Shown here piece after piece: positions 16,556-21,529 of a stretch of DNA of 21,529 nucleotides (the first letter of the stretch is position 1; every line of letters starts with the position of its first letter). A program made the position numbers and the translations under genes. The notes under the pieces are model-generated. The model was given only the letters and a program-made list of their open reading frames with translations, did not search any database and had not been told where the DNA came from. The stretch comes from Thermoplasmatota archaeon. Its GTDB lineage: Archaea; Thermoplasmatota; E2; DHVEG-1. The stretch covers positions 1 to 21,529 of the forward strand of contig JAFGFQ010000064.1 of NCBI GenBank assembly GCA_016930995.1. Reading direction: 5' to 3'.

Positions 16556-16564
16556 TATTATAAG
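16556..16564 (-). promoter_or_regulatory. TATA box of nikR
   Basis: Read on the minus strand the site is CTTATAATA, about 40 bases before the nikR ATG. Transcription would start near 16534, inside the inverted repeat at 16519-16536. Confidence 0.4.
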
Positions 16565-16682
16565 AAATCTGCTACAAGAAATTTTGTTTCAGGGTGCCGT
16601 TTTTTCATCAGTTTTATCTCTTCAGGGGAATATTTTATAAGATGGGCGTAGCACGAAAATATTTTTCTTGTTACCATAATGC

Positions 16683-16690
16683 TTTTATAG
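16683..16690 (+). promoter_or_regulatory. TATA box of the small membrane-protein pair
   Basis: TTTTATAG lies about 47 bases before the ATG at 16734, with a leader carrying AGGGAG (16722-16727). The box is flanked by ATGC on the left and GCAT on the right, a short inverted repeat that could be part of an operator or chance. Confidence 0.45.
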
Positions 16691-16733
16691 CATAAATACT
16701 ATCAAGGGTTCGCATCTAAGTAGGGAGATAACT

Positions 16734-17024
16734 ATGTGGTTGATAACGACTATCCTTATGGCAATTTGTGCAACAGTAATTTGGAAATTTACTCCAAAAC
16801 ATTATAAACTTGATATATTGAGTTTGATGCTTTGGGGGGCATCTTTGATGATACTTGTTGATCATATCGTCGGTTATGAGGGCGGTTCCTTCGTTGAAAT
16901 GGAAACCGAAGGTTTAATTAACAATGGTATTCTACTTGGAATTCTTATGGTAATACCTGTTTTCTTAATTTGGATTCTTATTCTTATCAAACAAAAACCA
17001 AAACAAAATCTTGAAAGGAGGTAG
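16734..17024 (+). CDS. Small two- to three-helix membrane protein, first of a paralogous pair
   Basis: A 96-residue hydrophobic protein of unknown function. It has a hydrophobic start (WLITTILMAICATVIW), a central segment LDILSLMLWGASLMILVDHI with a buried-looking Asp-His pair, and a C-terminal helix (GILLGILMVIPVFLIWILI), ending in a basic tail. The central part matches the next protein (LMLWG...ML.VDHI against IMLWG...ML.VEHI), so the two arose by duplication or are subunits of one complex. The gap to the next gene is five bases and contains its Shine-Dalgarno, so they are translationally close. The promoter region is shared with the divergent nikR. Nickel or other metal handling is possible but not shown. 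Confidence 0.75.
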   Translation: MWLITTILMAICATVIWKFTPKHYKLDILSLMLWGASLMILVDHIVGYEGGSFVEMETEGLINNGILLGILMVIPVFLIWILILIKQKPKQNLERR

Positions 17025-17029
17025 AAAAT

Positions 17030-17353
17030 ATGGCGTGTTTTTTAGCACCGATGGCTGCAGGAATCATTACAACAGTATTTAGGAAAAAAATCCCAGCAGC
17101 ACTGAAGATAGGCTGGTTGAACATCATGCTATGGGGCGGCGTCGCAATGCTTGTGGTTGAACACATCGCTCATGGCGAGGTCATCTTATATCCGCCATTC
17201 CTGACTGCGATGCAGAACCCTGCTGAAATTCCAGTAATGTTACAGGAATTAGCAACCGTCGGTGGATTGATGACTATTGCAATTGTATGTATTTGGATTA
17301 TTCTTGTTGCAATCGTCTCTAAGATGCCCCAAGTGTCAAAACAATTAGAATAA
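17030..17353 (+). CDS. Small membrane protein, second of a paralogous pair
   Basis: A 107-residue protein of unknown function, similar in plan to its neighbour: N-terminal hydrophobic helix (FLAPMAAGIITTVF), central segment IGWLNIMLWGGVAMLVVEHI followed by AHGE, a loop with PPFLTAMQNPAEIP, and a C-terminal helix (GGLMTIAIVCIWIILVAIV). I recall similar small conserved proteins in methanogens and other euryarchaea but cannot name a characterised family. The Glu-His-Ile-Ala-His-Gly-Glu cluster at the end of the middle helix could bind a metal. An AAAGGAGG tract at about 17014-17021 is a strong Shine-Dalgarno for the ATG at 17030. Confidence 0.75.
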   Translation: MACFLAPMAAGIITTVFRKKIPAALKIGWLNIMLWGGVAMLVVEHIAHGEVILYPPFLTAMQNPAEIPVMLQELATVGGLMTIAIVCIWIILVAIVSKMPQVSKQLE

Positions 17354-17367
17354 AATCATTTCTATTA

Positions 17368-17376
17368 TTTTTTTTT
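17368..17376 (+). terminator. T-run after the membrane-protein pair
   Basis: Nine T residues 14 bases past the stop, the longest T-run in this part of the window, probably end the two-gene transcript. Confidence 0.5.
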
Positions 17377-17588
17377 AATTGTCAATTTCTTTCAGTTGAT
17401 TAGTTGATAGCAACAGTAATCATTGATATGTCGTATTATTTGAGAAAAAATTTATTTTAAAAATTGAAAGATTTCGACTTTATCTTCCAGATTAACAGAG
17501 GATACCTCGTTTTTTTCCTCCTGCACCAACCTTGTGAATAATTATTAATATCAGATAGCAAATCTGTAGTAACTTGGCCGTTCATCTA

Positions 17589-17598
17589 GCTTAAAAAG
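17589..17598 (+). promoter_or_regulatory. TATA box of the KimA-like transporter
   Basis: GCTTAAAAAG lies about 53 bases before the ATG at 17647. Transcription would begin near 17620, after the TTG at 17602, which therefore should not be the start. Confidence 0.4.
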
Positions 17599-17646
17599 AT
17601 ATTGAGGTTCTCCCTCTGTATCTACGTCCAAAAGAAGCGAAGCACC

Positions 17647-19629
17647 ATGGATGATAACGCTCCAAAACCCAGTATAATGCGGAGAATTTCAATAAAAATA
17701 TTGGGTCACCCGCGAAATATCAATGATCCTTCTATTTTTCATAAAATATCCTTAATTGCTTTACTTTCTTGGATTGGACTTGGAGCCGATGGTCTTTCCT
17801 CATCATCGTATGGTCCTGAGGAGGCTTTCAAAGCAATCGCGGGGCATGCGTATATTGCTATTTTTTTAGCGATTGCCACGGCAGTAACAGTTTTTGTAAT
17901 CTCATATACGTACTCAAAGATAATCGAACAATTCCCTCATGGTGGTGGAGGATACATCGTTGCTACCCACACCCTCGGTAAAAATGCGGGAGTGGTGTCA
18001 GGTTCTGCATTACTAGTCGACTACGTTCTTACGATTACGGTTTCTATTGCAGCATGTGGAGATGCAATCTTTAGTTTTTTACCGTTGGAATACCATCAAT
18101 TTAACCTTCTATTCAAGATGTCTTTGATTTTCTTATTAATAATTTTAAATCTTCGAGGTGTGAAAGAATCAGTGACCATTCTTGCACCCATCTTCTTACT
18201 TTTTATCATCAGTCATGTAGTTCTCCTTGGCTATGGGCTTGTCAGTCAAGCATCGATGATCGGAATACGTGCCAATGAATTTTCAACAGGGTTAAGTGGA
18301 GATTTACAGATGATCGGGATTCTTGGTATACTTGCAATATTTCTCAAAGCATTCTCCCTTGGAGGCGGAACATATACAGGAATCGAAGCAGTCTCAAACG
18401 GTCTTCCTGTGATGAGAGAACCAAAAGTGAAGACTGGGAAACGTACCATGCTGTATATGGCTGTGTCTTTAGCTCTTGTTGCTGGGACTCTTATCATTTG
18501 TTATTTCCTTCTTGATATTCAACCCGTCGAAGGTCAGACATTAAATGCTGTACTTGCTACACAACTTTTTGGTCAATGGCCGGCTGGTATTTTAATCGCA
18601 ACAATTATTATTTTTTCTGAAGGTTTGCTTTTATTTGTCGCAGCACAGACCGGTTTTATCGATGGTCCGCGAGTCATGGCAAACATGGCAGTTGATTCAT
18701 GGTTTCCAAAAAAATTCGCTGCATTATCAGAACGACTGACAATGCAAAATGGTGTATTGGTGATGGGAATTGCCGCTCTCCTTTTGATGATTGGAACCAA
18801 TGGCTCTATTTCTGCTCTAGTGGTAATGTATGCGATTAATGTGTTTCTCACCTTTTCGCTCTCCCAAATCGGTATGTCTAAATTAGCTCTGAAAAATAGA
18901 GGAAAGAAAAAACATTGGATACGATATCTGTTTATTTTCGTGATTGGATTTATCCTTTGCTTTACTATTCTGATTGTTACAATCTATGAAAAACTTGGTG
19001 AGGGTGGTTGGCTTACTTTATTTATCACCCTAGCAGTTGTCATTATTTGTTATCTTATCAATAATCATTATAGTAAAATTAAAAAGGCAATGAAAAAATT
19101 TGATGAAGTCTTGCTTTTATCAAGTATACATCTTGTTGGGCATCCAAACAAAAAACCAGTGAATCCAAAAAATATGACGGCGGTCATTCTTGTGACTGGT
19201 TATTCTGGTTACGGAGTGAATACATTTTTGTCATTAATCAGAAGTTTTCCAGGGTTGTATAAAAACATCATTTTCGTTTCGATTGCTGAGATCGACTCAG
19301 GATCTTTCAAAGGCGTTGAAGAAATCGAGGCATTGAAAACGTCTGTAAAAAACTCATTACTGAAATATGTGATACTTGCTCAAAGACTTGGGTTCTCCGC
19401 GGATTATCGTATGGACATTGGAATAGATGTTGTAGAAACAGCAAGTCATTTGTGTGAATCCATCGCTGAGGAATTTCCAAAAGTGATGTTTTTTACTGCA
19501 AAACTGGTATTTCGGCATGATACAATTTTTCATAAAATTCTTCACAATGAAACCGCGTTTTCTGTTCAACGCCGATTACAATGGAAAGGTTTGCCCGTCG
19601 TCATTTTGCCAGTACGTGTTGACATATAG
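17647..19629 (+). CDS. KimA-like APC-superfamily transporter with cytoplasmic C-terminal domain
   Basis: The 660-residue protein has about twelve membrane helices followed by a soluble domain of about 155 residues. Motifs shared with the KimA/YdaO branch of the APC superfamily are LGADGLSSSSYGPEEAF near residue 45, FPHGGGGYIVA near residue 100, and a conserved helix FLKAFSLGGGTYTGIEAVSN around residue 234. Bacillus KimA imports K+ with protons. The C-terminal part (TAVILVTGYSGYGVNTFL, IIFVSIAEIDSG) has alternating strands and helices like a USP-like or KimA C-terminal regulatory domain. Potassium as substrate is inference; amino-acid transport is the alternative. I chose ATG 17647 over the TTG at 17602 because the latter adds residues without family support and lies too close to the TATA box. 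Confidence 0.85.
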   Translation: MDDNAPKPSIMRRISIKILGHPRNINDPSIFHKISLIALLSWIGLGADGLSSSSYGPEEAFKAIAGHAYIAIFLAIATAVTVFVISYTYSKIIEQFPHGGGGYIVATHTLGKNAGVVSGSALLVDYVLTITVSIAACGDAIFSFLPLEYHQFNLLFKMSLIFLLIILNLRGVKESVTILAPIFLLFIISHVVLLGYGLVSQASMIGIRANEFSTGLSGDLQMIGILGILAIFLKAFSLGGGTYTGIEAVSNGLPVMREPKVKTGKRTMLYMAVSLALVAGTLIICYFLLDIQPVEGQTLNAVLATQLFGQWPAGILIATIIIFSEGLLLFVAAQTGFIDGPRVMANMAVDSWFPKKFAALSERLTMQNGVLVMGIAALLLMIGTNGSISALVVMYAINVFLTFSLSQIGMSKLALKNRGKKKHWIRYLFIFVIGFILCFTILIVTIYEKLGEGGWLTLFITLAVVIICYLINNHYSKIKKAMKKFDEVLLLSSIHLVGHPNKKPVNPKNMTAVILVTGYSGYGVNTFLSLIRSFPGLYKNIIFVSIAEIDSGSFKGVEEIEALKTSVKNSLLKYVILAQRLGFSADYRMDIGIDVVETASHLCESIAEEFPKVMFFTAKLVFRHDTIFHKILHNETAFSVQRRLQWKGLPVVILPVRVDI

Positions 19630-19655
19630 AAATGTACGATGAAAACCACAATAAA

Positions 19656-19663
19656 TTTTTTTT
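19656..19663 (+). terminator. T-run after the transporter gene
   Basis: Eight T residues 27 bases past the stop, before the promoter of the lysine-rich peptide gene. Confidence 0.5.
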
Positions 19664-19679
19664 GCAAAACAACAAAACA

Positions 19680-19687
19680 TTTTTAAT
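19680..19687 (+). promoter_or_regulatory. TATA-like box of the lysine-rich peptide gene
   Basis: TTTTTAAT lies about 50 bases before the ATG at 19730. With transcription starting near 19707 the leader would be about 23-29 bases, enough to carry the strong Shine-Dalgarno seen at 19719-19729. Confidence 0.4.
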
Positions 19688-19735
19688 CATCTACGTGATA
19701 TGATTTCTTAAACACAAAAAGGAGGAGAGATGGCA

Positions 19736-19786
19736 ATGCCGGCAAAAAAGACAAAGAAAAAAACCGTCAAAAAGAAGAAGAAATAA
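19736..19786 (+). CDS. Tiny lysine-rich peptide (16-18 residues)
   Basis: The reading frame gives MPAKKTKKKTVKKKKK from ATG 19736, or two more residues (Met-Ala) from ATG 19730. Ten of the 16 residues are Lys and there is no acidic residue. AAGGAGGAGAG at 19719-19729 is the best Shine-Dalgarno in the window; spacing favours the ATG at 19736, since the one at 19730 is only three to four bases from it. A TATA-like box precedes and a T-run plus hairpin follow, so the unit has all parts of an expressed gene. The composition resembles the basic tails of histone-like or ribosomal proteins, so nucleic-acid or polyphosphate binding is a guess. No family known to me. It could also be a leader peptide, but nothing on the same strand follows closely. 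Confidence 0.55.
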   Translation: MPAKKTKKKTVKKKKK

Positions 19787-19803
19787 GATAATTCAAGATA
19801 GAA

Positions 19804-19837
19804 TTTTTTTATGATTATGATCATTTTGATGATAATC
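19804..19837 (+). terminator. T-run and hairpin after the lysine-rich peptide gene
   Basis: Seven T residues (19804-19810) are followed by a hairpin: GATTATGATCA (19813-19823), loop TTT, TGATGATAATC (19827-19837), eleven-base arms with one mismatch. More T-runs follow at about 19860-19883. Together they mark the end of this transcript; the hairpin may instead protect the 3' end of the RNA. Confidence 0.5.
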
Positions 19838-19943
19838 ACTCACTGTTTCTTCTTCATTTATTTTTTTCTCTCAATGTTTTTTTCTCAAACATACTACTTG
19901 TTATAAATTGCATTAAAGAATCTAAAACTACTAGCAATTTTTT

Positions 19944-20762
19944 TCACAAGACGTTCACTGATGACTCAATTCGATCGATTGTCTTTTGTAGGAAAAGTTT
20001 GTCATTTATTGTTATTTCGATGGCTTTGTTTGGGCAAATATCTGCACATCTCCCACAACCTTTGCAGTTAGTACTGATTATTGCTTTTCCGTTTTCGACT
20101 CTTATCGCATTGACGAAACAATGAGTGGTGCACGTTCCACATCCCGTGCATTTTTCTGTTACCTTGATTACGACACCAGGCATTGGTTTCACTTTTGAAC
20201 TTATGTGAGGGTCAAGATTTGAAAGCATTTTCCAAAGACAACAGCAACTACAGCAATTGCAAATCGTCAAAAGTTTTCCATCGGATCCGACATCAAGCCA
20301 TGTTTCATCGATTTTATCACGTCCGATTACATGGATGAGTCCCTCTTCTCGACAGTTGTGGACATAAGTTATTGCCTCTTCGACGGTTGCTTCTCTACCA
20401 AACTCCGGATTGATTCTTCGTGCTGCATCGCCTAGAAATAAGCATCCATAATTGATTGGATGATTTTTACAGTTCATTGCTTCTCGGCAAATACAAAAAT
20501 TCATAATAAATCGATAACTAGTTTTTTTTATAAAATATTCAACAACTTGTGAGGGAAGCACTATATTATCTGGTGGTTGAATCGATTTTTCAAGTTTTAT
20601 TTCAATTTGGGTTTCCCTTGGTAATACCGTTAAATTTGTCTTATCAAAAAGCATTTTGTCGATAAGATGTCGTACAAAAGGAATTCGAGTTAATTTTGCA
20701 GCTTGGAACCGATAGGGGAACAGTCGTTCAAGAAAAAAGATGAACTTGCGAGTAGGCTTCAT
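19944..20762 (-). CDS. Cysteine-rich double [4Fe-4S] ferredoxin-like protein
   Basis: The 272-residue protein ends in two classical 4Fe-4S motifs, CTGCGTCTTHCF and CKGCGRCADICP, near residues 208-255. Its N-terminal two thirds is not a ferredoxin fold but has further Cys clusters: FCICREAMNCKNHP followed by YGCLFLGDAARRI near residues 88-115, and ICNCCSCCCLWK near residues 168-179. These are shared, to my recollection, by a family of iron-sulfur proteins in methanogens, sulfate reducers and other anaerobes, annotated only as 4Fe-4S binding proteins. The extra cysteines could hold a third cluster or a haem. No signal peptide is evident; a basic, hydrophobic N-terminus (KFIFFLERLFPYRF) could touch the membrane. 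An electron-transfer role is inferred, the partner unknown. The start ATG has no Shine-Dalgarno. Confidence 0.82.
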   Translation of the reverse strand: MKPTRKFIFFLERLFPYRFQAAKLTRIPFVRHLIDKMLFDKTNLTVLPRETQIEIKLEKSIQPPDNIVLPSQVVEYFIKKTSYRFIMNFCICREAMNCKNHPINYGCLFLGDAARRINPEFGREATVEEAITYVHNCREEGLIHVIGRDKIDETWLDVGSDGKLLTICNCCSCCCLWKMLSNLDPHISSKVKPMPGVVIKVTEKCTGCGTCTTHCFVNAIRVENGKAIISTNCKGCGRCADICPNKAIEITINDKLFLQKTIDRIESSVNVL

Positions 20763-20788
20763 ATGAGGGTGTAATGATTGAATAAATG

Positions 20789-20797
20789 ATAATAAGG
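20789..20797 (-). promoter_or_regulatory. TATA-like box of the Fe-S protein gene
   Basis: On the minus strand CTTATTATC lies about 30 bases before the ATG at 20762. This would give a leaderless or very short-leader transcript, in line with the missing Shine-Dalgarno. Confidence 0.3.
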
Positions 20798-20852
20798 TTA
20801 TCGTTTGAATAGAATCGAGTTTTTTTTAATTGAAGTAAGCAGGAAAAGAGAG

Positions 20853-20876
20853 TGCATGGGACGAGATTTGAACTCG
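20853..20876 (-). other. tRNA 3'-end fragment, candidate att site
   Basis: Read on the minus strand: a T-stem half CGAG, the T-loop TTCAAAT, the matching CTCG, then CCCATGC as the 3' half of an acceptor stem and A as discriminator base, with no encoded CCA. The 5' partner GCATGGG and the D and anticodon arms are absent from the adjacent 200 bases on the minus strand, so this is a fragment and not a gene. Such 3' tRNA pieces are left when an integrative element inserts into a tRNA gene. The downstream base run CTCTCTTTT resembles a normal tRNA trailer. The element would extend to higher coordinates. Confidence 0.5.
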
Positions 20877-20887
20877 AGTTTAATATT

Positions 20888-20893
20888 AAAAAA
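20888..20893 (-). terminator. T-run (minus strand) after the small membrane-protein gene
   Basis: Six A residues on the + strand give six U in the minus-strand transcript, about 54 bases past the stop at 20947. Confidence 0.35.
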
Positions 20894-20946
20894 GTATGTG
20901 TTTCTCCTGATTGTTATTATCGATTTCCCTTTCAGCATATAGTTAT

Positions 20947-21417
20947 TTAACCAAGATACATGTAAATTAAACATCCAATTAATATTAAGAAGGTTATCAA
21001 GACAATAACACCTATTTTTCTATTGATATTAAAGGAAACACCTATCATACTGAAGGCAGCAGTGTAAAAGACGATGATGTAGAATATATGCAACGCTAAA
21101 ATATCTCTGAACGGTATTTTTAAGATGTAATCTAATACTATTTCCAGAACGAGATACAAGAGAATAATTACCAGCGAGATAATTATCTTTTTTTCTGCTT
21201 TTTTCTTAAGATATCCTATGAGTGAAATGGTAAATGGGATTGATAAGAAAACGACAACCGCACCAAAGGTTTGCAGGAGAACTCCGTTATTAAATTTTGA
21301 AGCAAGATACACACCACTCACACAAACATTAAAGATAATTGCGCTTGCAATGAAAACAATATTATTGAGTTTATGGAAATCAGTCCGCTTTGAATTTACA
21401 ACTTTTTCTTTTGTCAT
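20947..21417 (-). CDS. Five-helix membrane protein of unknown function
   Basis: I chose the ATG at 21417 because AAGGTGG (minus strand) lies nine bases before it; an ATG at 21444 would overlap the end of the regulator gene. The protein is 156 residues with about five membrane helices: NNIVFIASAIIFNVCVSGVY, FGAVVVFLSIPFTISLIGYL, a LVIILLYLVLEIVL segment, HIFYIIVFYTAAFSMI and VIVLITFLILIGCLIYMY. I do not recognise a characterised family. It follows an Xre-type regulator gene by about 19 bases on the same strand. A regulator plus small membrane protein is a common two-gene arrangement in bacteria and archaea, and the membrane protein may be the regulated or the signal-sensing partner. It lies on the far side of the tRNA fragment from the core genes. 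Confidence 0.75.
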   Translation of the reverse strand: MTKEKVVNSKRTDFHKLNNIVFIASAIIFNVCVSGVYLASKFNNGVLLQTFGAVVVFLSIPFTISLIGYLKKKAEKKIIISLVIILLYLVLEIVLDYILKIPFRDILALHIFYIIVFYTAAFSMIGVSFNINRKIGVIVLITFLILIGCLIYMYLG

Positions 21418-21436
21418 TTTTGATTTCCACCTTATG

Positions 21437-21529
21437 TTATTCATCTTCAAAAATAAACAAATCATCAATGGTTGTCTGCAAGGCTTTGGCAATGTCATGT
21501 GCTAATTTAAGGGATGGATTGTAGTTTCC
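21437..21529 (-). CDS. C-terminal end of an Xre-family HTH regulator, cut by window edge
   Basis: Only 30 residues are visible, running into the window edge: [20 protein letters not shown] followed by [10 protein letters not shown] and a TAA at 21437-21439. The pattern NPSLKLA..IAKAL...IDDLF is the end of the Cro/C1-type helix-turn-helix domain found in short single-domain regulators of the YozG/HipB-like kind. The frame is open to the last base. It is followed on the same strand by the five-helix membrane protein and probably shares its transcript. The DNA-binding helix itself is outside the window. Confidence 0.8.
   Translation of the reverse strand, partial: GNYNPSLKLAHDIAKALQTTIDDLFIFEDE

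Noticed and set aside
17377..17588. Riboswitch upstream of the KimA-like gene, by analogy with the bacterial c-di-AMP riboswitch
   Set aside because: The gap is AT-rich with no recognisable conserved riboswitch core, and the TATA position leaves only a short leader.
17602..17646. TTG start extending the transporter by 15 residues
   Set aside because: It lies only about ten bases after the TATA box, so it would precede the transcription start.
20853..20946. Complete tRNA gene, possibly with an intron, on the minus strand
   Set aside because: Only the T-arm and acceptor 3' half are present; no GCATGGG partner, D-arm or anticodon arm was found upstream on that strand.

Overview
The window looks like chromosomal DNA of a moderately AT-rich euryarchaeon. 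The evidence is an archaeal RtcB ligase, a PAC2 proteasome-assembly chaperone, the archaea-only phosphopantothenate synthetase (DUF137), an archaeal-type AspRS, TATA boxes about 30-40 bases before starts, and T-run terminators. The HHH, PAS and CHASE4 proteins and the general style resemble Thermoplasmata-like lineages, but I cannot fix the lineage from sequence alone.

Layout. (1) 1-5357 is a housekeeping block on the + strand: the end of a helix-hairpin-helix protein, rtcB, a PAC2 protein, then phosphopantothenate synthetase and aspS as a tight pair. (2) 5358-5957 has no intact gene but holds a decayed small gene (5442-5783) whose frame is broken by three stops. (3) 5958-13734 is a five-gene signalling cluster on the + strand: a ten-PAS protein with no kinase domain, a CHASE4-HAMP membrane sensor with no kinase domain, a small V4R/H-NOX-like protein, a PAS histidine kinase and a CheY-like receiver. 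The two kinase-less sensors end in the same coiled-coil motif, which suggests a shared docking module feeding one kinase. (4) 13881-17353 is nickel-flavoured: hypF (NiFe hydrogenase maturation) converges on nikR (nickel repressor). Diverging from nikR is a pair of small paralogous membrane proteins of unknown function. (5) 17647-19629 encodes a KimA-like APC transporter, followed by a tiny lysine-rich peptide gene with a near-perfect Shine-Dalgarno. (6) 19944-21529 is on the - strand: a cysteine-rich double [4Fe-4S] protein, then a tRNA 3'-end fragment that looks like an integration scar, then a small membrane protein preceded by the tail of an Xre-type regulator.

The best candidates for something undescribed are the kinase-less sensor cluster with a common C-terminal coil, the NikR-adjacent membrane-protein pair, the 16-18 residue polylysine peptide, and the tRNA-fragment boundary near 20.86 kb.
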